From positions 11,987,172 through 12,051,171 of the forward strand of contig CM052354.1 of NCBI GenBank assembly GCA_028551475.1: a stretch of DNA of 64,000 nucleotides. Reading direction: 5' to 3'. The translations under genes were made by a program, and so were the position numbers. The notes under the pieces are model-generated. The model saw nothing but the letters and a program-made list of their open reading frames with translations. It was not told where the DNA came from and did no database searches. Of this stretch, positions 22,606 through 33,859 are shown in pieces. Each line of letters begins with the position of its first letter. The stretch's first letter is position 1. This DNA is from Casuarina equisetifolia (Eukaryota > Streptophyta > Magnoliopsida > Fagales > Casuarinaceae).

Positions 22606-24708
22606 CTATCGTACAGTGTTATGACGGCACAGCCATCGGTAGGCTAACCAATTTTTACGAAACGATCTTTCAAGATCGATACTAGAAGAGATTTCTCCCC
22701 TCTTCAATACCCATATAAATTCACTTTGTGACAGAAAAAAGCAAATCAAGGTAACAAGCGATCTAGGAAGTAGGAGGATTACTACCAGATATGCATATAA
22801 AAAAGAAATAAAACTCGACAGAGCGCATAGTCGGAATAGGACAGGGCCCATCATGATTGGTATCCCAACAGTGTGCGACGGCTTATTTGCACAATTGGAT
22901 TTATCGTCTGTAAGACAACTATATTTATCACGCCAGGTTCCTCGAGGGGGGTTGAGCATTATTTGGAAGGTTGAGTGTTATAAGTAGTCCAGAAATCCCC
23001 AAGAAAGCAGTGCGAGCTACACCTGTGACTTGCCCAAAAGGATCAGGACATATGAGTGTTGTTACAGCATCGCACCCTCCTGTTCTTTTGGTTTTTATTT
23101 ATTTATTTATATAAAATAACTTACATTCCCAAACTTATATACATGAAATATTGAATCTCAAACCTTACAGTTAAGATTCTTATTAACTTACCACTGAATT
23201 GATAGGCTAGGCTATTTGATCTTTTGGTAACTCACCTGAACTCCAGATTATAAGATATCAATGTTAAACCCTCTAAATTCTTATTGTAGACCAACTTCGC
23301 AATTCAATAACCACCTCATGATCTGTCTATTATAAAGATGCATAATCAGAATCTTCATCCTTGAAGTATTATACACTACAACACCTCCCCCTACCGAAAG
23401 GTTAAAATAAAAAACCTAATGCCTAATATTGCTAAATATCAGTATAAAATAAGATAATTTCAGCATCCTTTCGGGTGCATTACAACAAAAATGACGTTAG
23501 CAACAACAGTTTAGTGCAATATCGTTTGGTTCTTTTAACAAAAAGATAATAAATTTTTTGAATAAATGTTTCATAACTTATTTTATATAATATATATTTA
23601 TATATATATCTATGCTGATTTGTAGTAATCTGTTGATTTTAGGGACACGATATTCTTTTTTTGTTAATTCTCAAGTTGTAATATAACAAATTTGAAGAGT
23701 TAGATGAAAACATAAAAGAGATCAATTTCCAACAAAACATATTGTGGGAGAAGTTGAATCCAAACAAAGAGAAATGAAAGCAACACATGTAAAAGCCGAT
23801 TTGGATTTCAACTTGAGCAGCTTAAATATAATTTCAGGTTTACAAAGACATTTTAGAGAGATTATCTGCACTTAAATTTGTCATTATATTGGATGTCTTT
23901 GCTTTCACAAGTGTTAAAAGCTAATATTTGTGTGTGGTGAGTCTGTATTACCACCCACTCGGCGAGTAAACGTATCTCCATCATACCAACGTTATTCTCC
24001 TTTTTTTCTTTTTCTTTTTTTTTAATAAAAAAAATGAATAAAGAAGACTTGCCTGGGATAGATTTAGGCGTTTTGCAATGTCGGAGGCGGTGTTGCCTCC
24101 CCTATCTTTCAAGGCTCGCAATTTTTGTTCCCAAAAAAAGGCATCTTTAAAAGAAGCCCTCATGAGCCAATCTTCCAACAATATAAAAGCGTCGACCTTG
24201 TCATTTTCAAAGGCAATATGTAGAACAGTCTTATTTTCAGTTTTCATGTTCATAATAGACTTTGGACAGGCATTAAGAATTTCAATCAAAAAGTTCAAGA
24301 TCTCCCGTTGTAGCTGCTGCGTAGTGAAAAGGAGTTAGACCTCCTTTTCCTTTACCACATGCAGAATTTTGATCAAACTCAAGAAAACAGAGAACCAAGT
24401 TGTGTTGTAATCTTGCTTGAAAAGCAGTAGCCTGGTCGGTTTGTGCTTGTTGGCTCGGGTTGGGTAGTACTTGTTGTTTTGGCGCGGGTTGTATTTGATG
24501 GAAAACAAGGGGAAAAGGGATGAAACCACCCTTATTCAGCTTCCGAGATACTGACGGCTTTAATGCCATTATCTCGATGGCAGACAACAAATCCCCGGAT
24601 GATACAGCGGCATGTAAACTTGTGTTCTCAAGAATTCCTGATCTCAACACAAAAAGCCTGATCCCGTGGTCTCGTTTCGCACGAGGCTTCAGTTAGTCTG
24701 GCAGCCAT
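22606..24708 (-). pseudogene. BDA1-like ankyrin/PGG gene, disrupted copy 1
   Basis: Two-exon gene plan. Exon 1 (about 24708-24053) starts MAARLTEAS, then loses roughly 20 codons and its frame before ENTSLHAAVSSGD (first ankyrin repeat). It continues with LNKGGFIPF, a Gln/Pro-rich insertion, GKGGLTPFHYAA, a frameshift near 24295, LNFLIEIL and RGGNTASDIAKR. The intron (about 24052-23315, 738 bp) has a GC rather than GT donor. Exon 2 (23314-22606) holds a degenerate linker and a PGG domain reading NPPRGTWRDKY, with further hydrophobic helices to 22606. Exon 2 is frameshifted just before that motif. The family is thought to act in defence and cell-death signalling at membranes; this copy cannot make a full protein. 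Start chosen by homology to the LTEA N-terminus of relatives. Confidence 0.82.
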
Positions 24709-25250
24709 CGGACAAGTTAAGGCGTAATGCCTTGGAATAATAGTGTGCAATCAGGAGATGGGGCATTCTCCTTTTATAAGGATGAATAAGACATAAGGGT
24801 TTAATCTTGTCTGCAGACAATGAAGCTTAAAAACTGTCAGTCAAATGGAACACTTTCTAACGTTAGATGTAATCAATGTCCAAGGAAGAGTTAGCTTTGG
24901 TTCTTGTCCGAGCTGAATTAACACTTAGAAACTAGTCGAGATTTTTTAGTTCAGTTTGAATCAAAGAAACTTAGTCCTTAAAAAAAAAAAAAGGAACTAA
25001 CAAACAAGAAAAATGATTAAAAATAAATAAATAATATGCTTAAATTGTGTTCTCCGCTATTGAGACTGAAAAAAAAAAAGACAAAGATCGCTTTGTTAAT
25101 TCAATTTTGGGACTAGAAAACGGTCTAATCAAATGTGATTATTTATTAGGAATAAGTCTGTAAGGTGTCTAATAATGTATTTCATTGGAGAAAAAATAAA
25201 ACTGAGTTTGATCACCTATTACACAAGATAAGTTTGTTTAAATTAACTTT
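24709..25250. other. Upstream region of ankyrin copy 1, no gene seen
   Basis: AT-rich, with poly-A runs near 24980 and 25070. No TATA box could be assigned with confidence. No ORF of note. Confidence 0.4.
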
Positions 25251-25252
25251 CT

Positions 25253-25790
25253 AAATCAAAGGTCATTTTGTTTTATATTTTTTTAGGAGCTTTAAAATAT
25301 CTATGGTGTTTTTCTTTTGATGGGAAGAAAAAGGTATTCTTAGAAAATAAAATATGATTTTAACTCTAGTCATTTATTAAAGCGTTTGTTCTCTTTTTTT
25401 TTTCCTTTAAAAAAAAGTCACTTTTCTTTTCATATTTTAGGAAAAAAATATCACTATTTACTTGACACTTCCAAAACATATAGTGTTTGTCATACAATGG
25501 CAACATTAAGAGGCTTTTAGAAAATAAAATACATCATACCGTTTATTATTCCAAAATACGGTTGCATTAGCTATCTTTCTAAATCAAGACTAATTTTAGT
25601 TCATATTTTAGTAAGAAAGTGTTACTATTTGATTGGTACTTCAAAAATAAATCTTATTATTGTCTTTGAATGGTTACATCAACAAACTCTTAAAGAATAA
25701 AATAAGACTTAAATTTAGTCATTTTTTATTCTAAAGTTTGAATTTGTTATTTTCTCTAGTCAAATATCATTTTGTTTCCTCTCCCGGCAA
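25253..25790. repeat. Degenerate tandem repeat, about three units of 155-177 bp
   Basis: Equivalent landmarks recur at 25261, 25416, 25588 and 25765 (forms of TCATTTTG followed by TTCATATTTTAG). Within each unit there is an AGAAAATAAAAT-like segment and a TTTAGTCATTTTTTATT-like segment. Spacings are about 155, 172 and 177 bp, close to plant satellite and nucleosome length. Units have diverged strongly. Confidence 0.55.
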
Positions 25791-25856
25791 GGTCATTTGA
25801 TTTGACTTGATTTATTTTATTCTTTTTTTTTTAAATTATTTTGTCGATTCCTTGTA

Positions 25857-26060
25857 GTGAAACCTTTAACAACGTTCGACGGAGTTTATGTCTATTTCTA
25901 TCTCAATATCCCTTTAGTCCAGAATGGTTGCCCCTTGTTGAGCAACCGGTGGACAAGTAAGGGCGCCTTCGGTACCGCGATCATCCTTGGACACGGCAGA
26001 CATATCCATGGGAGGTCGAGAATTGAGGGGATGCGCTTCTCGTCGTCTTAACTCCCCATT
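25857..26060. repeat. Array block R, copy 2
   Basis: Similar to 20840-21040 and 63015-63270 through TATTTCTATCTCAATATCCC, GGTTGCCCCTTGTTGAGCAA, GTGGACAAG, GGACACGGCAGACATATCCA and a GCGCTTCTCGTC-like end. Here it is not followed by a PGG unit, so it is an orphan copy. Confidence 0.6.
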
Positions 26061-26663
26061 CTTTATTTCAACACTTTCTTATTTGCTTGGCGTAACTCCG
26101 TACTTAATAAAAGAATCAGAACTGCTCAGCCCCAAGTTGTCACTGGACTTGGCGACAGCAACTCTGTGACTATATCAGCAAGTAGCTACGTATGTGAAAA
26201 GGCTTCTGTAAAAAGTATGAACTTTCAGGGAATATGAGAAAAGAGAAGGATGACGGGGTGTTTCACATAAGAGAGAGAGAGAGAAAAAAAAAAAAAAAAG
26301 GAACGTGGTCTTGGAAACAAATAATTAAAGAAACAAAGAAAGCAATTTGTTTTTGAAATCTGTCAATGAATGTATCTTAGAACCAACAGACGAGGAAGAC
26401 GGCAGTTTCTGACCTCCCGCAGTGGGTTGCGAGGTCTGGCTGATGGCCATGGAGTTGCCGACGTCTCAGTCGTCGATTGTCGAAGAGAGAGAAAAAAAGT
26501 AAAGAACTTTTTCTTCGTACTAAAAATAAAGAATACAAGAAAGAAAGAAAGCAATTGGTTTTTGAAATCTGTCAACAAATGGTTCTTGCCATGTGAATGG
26601 TTCTTAGAAATAAATTTTTATGTACATATTTCTTTTATTATTATGTGAATCATTTTAGAAACC
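26061..26663. other. Intergenic DNA left of the solo LTR
   Basis: No recognisable gene. A GA-rich/poly-A stretch occurs at 26270-26300. A segment of about 40 bp (TTTTTGAAATCTGTCAA) occurs at about 26348 and again at about 26558, a small direct duplication. The ORFs at 26363-26648 on both strands are not supported. Confidence 0.4.
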
Positions 26664-28047
26664 TGTTGGGTAAAATTTTAAATACAAGTAAATATGTCAA
26701 ACAAGTAATATAATGATAAGTAAGATATCATATTGGTGAATACTAAACTAATTAAATACCAACGATAAATTAATCTTAAAATTTATCTAGTAAATAAAAA
26801 GATTATTGATAATGAATTAAAATTTAAAATTTTTAAAACAAAAACTTAAGACTAATTGAAATTGAATCCAAGTAAGAAAAATCACTATGAGAAATATGTT
26901 AAAACATCCAATTTCACCATAACTACTAAATATGAATTTTCATAATTTATGTTTACAAAAATGATAATACCTATGTGATAGTGAAATTTCTTAATTTATT
27001 TACTATCCTATGTCTAGATATAGTAAACTTATTTAGTTTATTAATTCACTATATCTTTATATATGAATTAAAACAAATCAAATGCATTAGAATTTGTGAA
27101 CATTCCTAGTTTACAATAAATCTTTTGATCATCTTATCACTAAAAGCCACATAAATAACATGATATATGTCTATCTATATTTAATTTATGGTTATATATT
27201 ATAAGAAATAATTGCACATAATTACCTCTTAATCTCAAACATGCATATTAAATCATTCAAGTAGTGGTCAATCACTTAAAAACATTAAGCATGATAATAT
27301 ATAACTCACATAAATAAAATATCTTGTAAAGCATAAAAACTTATAAAATTCACATCATTATAGTTAAGCTATATTTTCACTCTAACAAAAGAAATTTAGA
27401 ATATAATAAAATAAAAAAATTAAAATAATGATAGAAATTAAACAAAACATTTTAAATAAAAAACAAGAAAGTTGTTACCACATTGTCTTCTCTTTAAAAA
27501 TTCTTTGTTGAATTCCTACAAATCAATAATGATATGAAGTAAATGGAAGCTTTTGTGTCTCTGGTTCTCTTTTTCTTCATTGGTTTTCTCTTTTTTCTTT
27601 GATTTTTCTCTCTTCCTTGGTTTCGACTGCACCCACTTTTCTTTTCTTTTTCTCTTTCCTCCCATTGTTTCTCTTGTGCGCGCCTCCTTCTCTTCTCAAT
27701 CCACGTTCCTTTTCTCTTTTTATCTCTTCTTCGGCGGCGTGCCCTAAGCTTCACAATTCACTTTTTGCTCTTTTCCTTTATTTCCTCTCTTGTCTTTTTT
27801 TGTCTTTTTTCCTTCTCTTTTACACGTTACCTTTCCTTTCTTCTTTTTATTCTCTCTTCCTTTCCTTTTATTCTTTACGTGCCTTCTTGTAGCTTTCTTT
27901 TCTTTTGCTTCTCATGCTCTTTTAAGATTTGTTACATAAATAATACAAATTTAAATAAATATATTAAAACTTAAATATTATCTTACAAAACTTGTATTAT
28001 TTATATTATAAAATAGTAAAAAAAACTCTATAAAAATAGAGTTATCA
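26664..28047 (-). repeat. Solo LTR related to element B
   Basis: On the minus strand it begins TGATAACTCTATTTTTATAG, like the LTRs of element B, and ends ACCCAACA, like their ACCAAACA. Between these many blocks match in order, including CTAGACATAGGATAGT and ATTATATTACTTGTT. It is flanked by perfect 5-bp duplications AAACC at 26659-26663 and 28048-28052, and has no internal region. This is the standard product of recombination between the two LTRs of one element. A polypyrimidine-rich belt at 27550-27900 is the counterpart of the GC-rich middle of the B LTR. ORFs there are compositional. Confidence 0.9.
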
Positions 28048-28650
28048 AAACCATTTTTTCATGCACTATGTTGTGTATTGCCGTGTGAATCTTGTTAAAA
28101 TAAATATCTGTGTAAAATCAATTATTGGCAATTGTTTGCTCAGGACACTCTTGGACAAATTCTAAGAACTTTTAAGCAAAGAACTATCACATATTTTGAT
28201 GATGTATAGATAATATATATATATATAATCTAATCTAAAGATATTGATTGCTTCTAATAACGTAAATATTCATGGATGGATGGATGAATGATCGGAATTA
28301 TAATCTAAATGATATAAATTCTCCTAGAGGCACCAGCCTTCACTCTCTATTCATTGCACAATCGTTAAGGGATTTGCATGTTGCCTATTATTTTCAAACG
28401 ATGTGCACAAACTATTGGTTGTCCAAAACCGGGAACGTTCAGGGGCACGTCTCCGTCTCATTTCAGGATAATATAACTTTAGCTTCTTTGAAAAGCAACC
28501 ATTTTCACCTCAGAGTCAACCAAAAATTAAAAATTAATAAAATCCATCTTACATGGGAAAAAGGAAAGAAAGAAAGAAAGTCAATGCCGTGTTCAAAAGG
28601 GAATTCAAAGATAGCTGCATATTTTATTTGAAACTTAATCGACGTACCCA
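28048..28650. promoter_or_regulatory. Upstream region of the BAHD gene
   Basis: About 0.6 kb between the solo LTR and the core promoter. A short TA repeat lies at about 28214-28228. The 119-codon ORF at 28272-28631 begins with the low-complexity MDGWMNDRN and is not supported as a gene. Confidence 0.4.
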
Positions 28651-28661
28651 TCTCATCTCTA

Positions 28662-28667
28662 TATAAA
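28662..28667 (+). promoter_or_regulatory. TATA box of the BAHD gene
   Basis: TATAAA within CTCTATATAAAGAC, 39 bases before the ATG at 28706. A start site near 28690 would give a very short 5' UTR. Confidence 0.65.
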
Positions 28668-28705
28668 GACAAGCTCCTCAGAATAGAAGCATATAAACAA
28701 AAGAG

Positions 28706-30019
28706 ATGGCGATGAAGAATGTTGAAATAATTTCTAAGGAGAAGATCACGCCATCATCTCCAACACCCCATGACCATAGAATCCACAAACTCTCATTCTC
28801 AGACCAGCTTGCACCCACCCATTATATTTCCTACATCCTTTTTTATCAAGCCAAGGACAACGATGACATGAATCAAGTTCAAAAATCTTCCCGGCTTAGG
28901 AATTCCCTGGAACAAACCCTTACTCACTTTTACCCTTTGGCTGGAAGGACTAAAGAAGACCACTACGTCGAGTGCAACGATGAGGGGGTTGACTATTATG
29001 AAGCTCATGTTACTTGTAAGTTATCGGAAGTTCTCAGACACTTTAATTCAGAAATCGTAAGCCAGTTTCTGCCATTCTCAGGCTATGGTAACGACAGTAA
29101 AGCTGGAAGCCCCGCGGTTCTCTTAGCTATCCAATTCAATAGCTTTGATTGTGGTGGAGTAGCCATTGGTTTTTGTTTATCACACAGGATCGCTGATGGA
29201 GCTTCAGCCGCTACATTTCTTAATGCCTGGAGTGCTACATCTTGTGGAGATGTACTAGAAGCAGTACATCCAAATTTCAATGGTGCCATGTACTTCCCAC
29301 CGAAGGATATATCTTGGGGCAGGTTGGACAGAGCCATCGCAAAGGACAAAATAGTAACAAGAAGATTAGTGTTTGATGGATCAAGCATCTCGGCATTGAA
29401 AGACAAAGCTTTCTCGGCAGCCGGTTCTGCGGTCAAGCTCCCTACCCGCGTTGAGGCCGTTTCAGCTTTCATCTGGAAGCGTCTCATGATGATGTCCAAA
29501 TCAAAACAAGAAATGACACGAATGTGCATAGCAATTCATGCGGTGAACTTACGCGAGAGGACAGTCCCTCCCATGCCAGCGAATTCCTTTGGTAATCTCT
29601 GGTATGCCGCTACTGCGATATTATCACCACATGAGCTTGACCATGATAATGATGGTATTCTAGTGAACAAGCTAAGGAGTTCAATAAAAGCAATCAACGG
29701 TGATTATGTGAAGAAACTACAGACAGATGAGATTCTAGGTTCTCATACAAAGATTGAGCAGCCGTACCTCAAGGGAGGTGTGGAGTTCTATTACTTTACA
29801 AGTTTGTGCAGGTTTCCACTTTATGAAGCTGACTTTGGTTGGGGGAAGCCCACATGGATCTGCCGCCCCGGTATGCCTTTTAAGAATCTTTCCGTCTTGA
29901 TGAGCACAAGAGATGGACGTGGGATTGAGGCATTTGTTAACATATTGGAGGAAGACGCGATCATATTTGATCATGATCCAGAAATTCTTCCATATATTTC
30001 TTGGTCAATTGCTGAGTGA
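28706..30019 (+). CDS. BAHD acyltransferase (vinorine synthase-like clade)
   Basis: A complete single-exon frame of 437 residues, normal for BAHD enzymes (about 430-460). They move an acyl group from acyl-CoA to an alcohol or amine of a specialised metabolite, in the cytosol. The catalytic HxxxD is at residues 160-164 (HRIAD) and the structural DFGWG at 376-380. The FYPLAGR motif is at 75-81 and TFLNAW at 170-175. The N-terminus (VEIISKEKITPSSPTP) and HRIADG are typical of the clade with vinorine synthase and salutaridinol and deacetylvindoline acetyltransferases; the substrate cannot be read from sequence. A TATA box precedes it and AATAAA follows. This is the only gene in the window with an intact frame, signature residues and promoter. 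A fragment of a relative lies 0.9 kb downstream. Confidence 0.96.
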   Translation: MAMKNVEIISKEKITPSSPTPHDHRIHKLSFSDQLAPTHYISYILFYQAKDNDDMNQVQKSSRLRNSLEQTLTHFYPLAGRTKEDHYVECNDEGVDYYEAHVTCKLSEVLRHFNSEIVSQFLPFSGYGNDSKAGSPAVLLAIQFNSFDCGGVAIGFCLSHRIADGASAATFLNAWSATSCGDVLEAVHPNFNGAMYFPPKDISWGRLDRAIAKDKIVTRRLVFDGSSISALKDKAFSAAGSAVKLPTRVEAVSAFIWKRLMMMSKSKQEMTRMCIAIHAVNLRERTVPPMPANSFGNLWYAATAILSPHELDHDNDGILVNKLRSSIKAINGDYVKKLQTDEILGSHTKIEQPYLKGGVEFYYFTSLCRFPLYEADFGWGKPTWICRPGMPFKNLSVLMSTRDGRGIEAFVNILEEDAIIFDHDPEILPYISWSIAE

Positions 30020-30054
30020 TAGATGCTCGAGCCAACTTCTGGTGTGATTTGTTG

Positions 30055-30060
30055 AATAAA
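30055..30060 (+). terminator. Polyadenylation signal of the BAHD gene
   Basis: AATAAA 36 bases after the stop codon, followed by T-rich sequence, as in plant near-upstream elements. Confidence 0.6.
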
Positions 30061-30936
30061 CTTTGTTTCCTCTATTATCTTCTAAATAAGATATCTATGT
30101 TTATCTTGTAACGGATGGAGTTGATGCATTCTTCTGAATGTCCTTCTCTCTATTTATTAATATCTTTGTTTATCTCGAAATATCCTTCCGTTTCTTAGAA
30201 TTGAATGACCTTTCTCAATATTGTCATAGGTTTTGCTCACTGGTAAGCAAATGGAGCAATTCAAAATGCAATAGAGTTCTCCCTTCCAGTGCCATTCGCC
30301 TTTCAATTTTTGGAGTCTCTTTTGTTGATTGCCTTTCGGCTCTCATTATGATAAATGGGTGGAGATCTAAAGAGCAGTTGGGAATAATCAACTAAAGGAA
30401 CTCTCCAATAATCATGGAACTCATTGCATTTTGGGTTGTTCTATTACTTTTTGAAGAAAATTGGGGTACTCTAGCATAATATTAAAACTTAAGTTTCTTC
30501 TTAACACCTTTATGAATTTTAATTGGTTGAGCCCACACATTATGATATCACGTTGTGCTTCCATTGGCTAAGCCAACGTGGTTAGGGAATGTGTTAACAT
30601 ATGACAATAATTTTAAATTACTAAGCAATTGATTGAGAATCTTGGTTAAATGAAATAACTTTTCCCTCTTCCGCAGTCAGTTTTTGAAAATAATTTGGGC
30701 CTCTAACAAATCTCACGAAGTATGGTATCATGATTACATTATTATACAGCACTAGGTTGACTATCCACTTGCTGTGGGAAGTCTGTTCAAGTAATTGTAT
30801 ATTCCGTTCAAATTGCAGCCAGGAACTCATATGTCTGATGACGTAGACTCACCAAAATTGGCCCAGTATCCTTCCTAGTTGTAGGAAGGTTATATGCTTT
30901 AGCACCAAAGGAACAAATATTGGTTGCCTTTGTGCT
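30061..30936. other. Intergenic DNA between BAHD gene and BAHD fragment
   Basis: No gene seen. ORFs at 30138-30395 and 30621-30830 (opposite strands) are unrecognised. Confidence 0.4.
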
Positions 30937-30990
30937 TTGGCGGTGAATGTCGAGATTATATCCAAGGAGATAATTAAGCCATTGAAGGAA
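30937..30990 (+). pseudogene. N-terminal remnant of a second BAHD acyltransferase
   Basis: Reads xAVNVEIISKEIIKP, closely matching MAMKNVEIISKEKITP of the intact gene, but the initiator is TTG instead of ATG. Similarity stops after about 16 codons. What follows (to about 31257) stays open by chance and shows no BAHD motif. It indicates a former tandem BAHD duplicate. Confidence 0.65.
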
Positions 30991-31899
30991 ATAATAACGC
31001 TGACTTATGGGTCTCTTAGAATAAAAAAGATAACTTGGTCTATAAACTGGTCTACAGACAGAAAAGAAGGTACATACGCGCAGAATCTTATAGATGACCT
31101 GGTCTTTCGCCTGGGCTTTGACTGGTTACCCAGATCCTGTGAGGTGTGTGAGATGCAAAATCGTTCCGGAAACCACTCGTGCAGGAATGCGTATAAGGAG
31201 TTTTACTTGGTTCGGCGACTTGGCAACCAGTACTCCTGTTTATGCTACTTATTTTAGTGGCCATGACAAGTAAGTACTGCTGGCTGTCACGTGGACAGTA
31301 GAAGCCCCAAGCCTTTGAGAAAAATTTTCAGGCAGCGGTTTCCTAAATGGTAGACAAAGCCCCAATAAATGCACCTCCAATGCCATGCAAAAAATGTCAA
31401 GAGAAACTGAGAATAGAAAATAATATAATGAGATAACACAGAGAACACAAAGTTATGGAATGATGTGACCTTGACTGCTTGCTTCTTTGCTAGAAAATGC
31501 CGTATAGAGATGTCTTTTAATTCATTAGAATTGGTTATAGTGTTTAACGTTTATAAGTCTATTTACTATTGAGAAAAATAAATTTAATAGATCAAGTGAA
31601 TTCGATTTAGGGTTAGATGCTCCTGCATCAAATCTTAACCAAAATTTAGACATGTTCTTTCCACTTTTTTTCCCCTTTTCTAACTCCATTGTCCTTCAAC
31701 CTCCCACATGCCTATGAGCATGTATTTGTGTAATGTGAATTTGATGGTTGATAGAATATCAACAAATATTATATTTATTAGTTGTTATAATCGCTAGTGC
31801 TTTATAAAACTGTGTCTTTTCCTATTTTCTTCTTTAATGGTGTATGGGAGTTCTAATGTTGATCTATCAATTAGTAATAACGTGTGTTAAGATTATGAT
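30991..31899. other. Unassigned DNA after the BAHD fragment
   Basis: The 31000-31257 part is an open frame without recognisable domains. The rest is AT-rich and shows nothing. Confidence 0.4.
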
Positions 31900-32480
31900 C
31901 ATTTTCTCACCAAACCATGACAATGAACATTTTCAATATAAAATGTTTATTAATCATGTTCTCGCAATCATGGGGCGTTCGTTAGTGTTTAAACATTCGT
32001 TGTCCTTTTGATGTAATATCATCTATTGTGTATCTGAGAACATGTAATTATTCTTCTTATTTCTAATATTCATAATTTTTATCCGCTTTTACTTTTTTCA
32101 TCATGCTTGTAATTCGATCCCTATCAGTGAGTCGATCTCCATTCCCATTTTTTGCAATGATAACGATCCTTTGAAGAAATTTATATTCATTTCCATATCA
32201 GTATTCGTTGAGTCCAAATAGGGCTTGCCTTGTTGAGCTAGCAGTGGAACCGTAGGAACGCCTTTAGGATGTGCTTCTCATCTTCATTACTCACCTTCTT
32301 CAAACTGCCACCTTCATGTCTGCTTGGCATTTACCTTTCTCCGTTGGTTCATATTTGAAGAGAAAGCTAAATAACTGCTTAACTCAACACCCTAATTTTG
32401 ACACTGATTCCCTCAAACATTTTTATAAATTTTTTTATCCATCTACTAGCTCCGCCTGTGATTAAACAAAGCTGGTTCCC
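31900..32480. repeat. Array spacer and block R, copy 3
   Basis: The left part (about 31920-32050, with CGTTGTCCTTTTG) resembles 62240-62350. The right part resembles block R: TTTCCATATCAGTAT, GTCCAAATAGGGCTTGCCTT, GAGCTAGCAGTGGA, and the tail TTCATGTCTGCTTGGC that also occurs as TTCATGTTTACTTGGC at about 46510. No PGG unit remains beside it. Confidence 0.55.
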
Positions 32481-33859
32481 ACCTTCTATTCCATCTACTA
32501 AGTTTATGATTAATTTTTCCGCCCAGTCGTTTGTAGTCCCCTTAAAGAACGTGGAATATTTGTAGTTAGGTCTTCTCAGTGTCGCCCTTTAGCTATATTT
32601 GTCTTGAATGAGAATATTGTAGTAATGTGTTGTCTTTGTTTAAGCTTTTGTCATGCATGCGCTTATGTTGATCAGTTTTTGTGCTCTACGACAACATTTA
32701 AGAAGGTACTCCGTTTTTTCTTCTTTAGGTGTAGCAGATATTGTAAACCATGGCATACGGCGACTGTTGAAACTTGATACTCAAATTCTGAAAGCGGGCT
32801 TTCAAGTGCACATTGTGAAATATCGAATGACAAGATTAACATTAAAATCAATATTCAACAACAAGAATGAAAACTTCACAATAAAGAATTTCGCTGGAAA
32901 CTCATTTGGATCCCAACTGTAAAATTCCAATAATCATTGATTTGATCTGATCTTAAAATAAAGGTTTAACGATAACAACAAGAATTTCACAGTAGAAACT
33001 CCATTGACTAACCACAACAAGTCTAATCCAAAGAGTAACAAACTAACAATAAAACTCAAATAATCCTCCATCCTCTCTCCTACCATTTATTTAAACTTCA
33101 GATGAAAGCGAACGATGTCGGACAACCCCAATCCAAGACGACATAATCTTTCACTTTTGAAAATAAAATTACATAAGAAAACTGTTAAGAATATAATTAA
33201 TGTACGTTACCTTATTAGGTTCCCAAATTGTATTGGATTTTCGCAATTACGTTATGATTAGTATTTTCCTTGTATAGTATAACAATCATAGAACTTTACC
33301 ATGTAAATGTAAGTCTAAGCTTGTATATATAGACATAATGTTATAAGGTTCAAGAAACTGCAGATTTAATAGAATTGAATTTTCTCATTTGTTGGCTTTA
33401 TGTTTTCCTTCTGTCTCTTGGTGGTTGTGCTTTGTGATACGGTACGGAGAGCAAGTTTCATTGTTTGAGCTAATTGCTTCCACCTGTTTTTCTTCTTCCT
33501 CGCCATTAGAAACAAGTTTGAAGTGAGAATCAATTTCAGCATTTTTTTTAGTTTCAGAATTACCCCTTTACCCCTAGTTGCAGTCAATGTTCAAAAATTG
33601 CCACTGAAGTTATAGGCTCAAATTTTCCATATGAAATTACTGAATTACCCCCCAAACCCTAGCTGCATGTTTGACTCCACGATTGTTCCCTCCGGCAACA
33701 CTACTACCCCTTTATGTGATGAACCACTTGTTCCAATGCGCCTAACACATGAAATCCCCTCAATCTCAAGGGTGCCGACTTGCAACTCGGGAGTCTCGTC
33801 TCTATGAAGCTTGCCAGTGAGTCAAATTAGAGCCTTTAGTCAAAACAGGTGTGTGCGAT
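32481..33859. other. Intergenic DNA with a possible LTR scrap, no gene seen
   Basis: ORFs at 32653-32922 and 33366-33587 are unrecognised. TGTTAAGAATATAATTAATG at 33183, with TATATATAG at about 33332, resembles the start of a plant copia LTR. No partner, primer site or duplication was found. Confidence 0.35.

Noticed and set aside
27494-27974. Phe/Ser-rich and Lys/Arg-rich ORFs on both strands
   Set aside because: They are the polypyrimidine belt of the solo LTR read in several frames; pure composition effect.
33183-33360. Possible plus-strand copia LTR start with TATATATAG box
   Set aside because: No right end, partner LTR, primer site or target duplication could be found, and the nearby integrase scrap is on the other strand.
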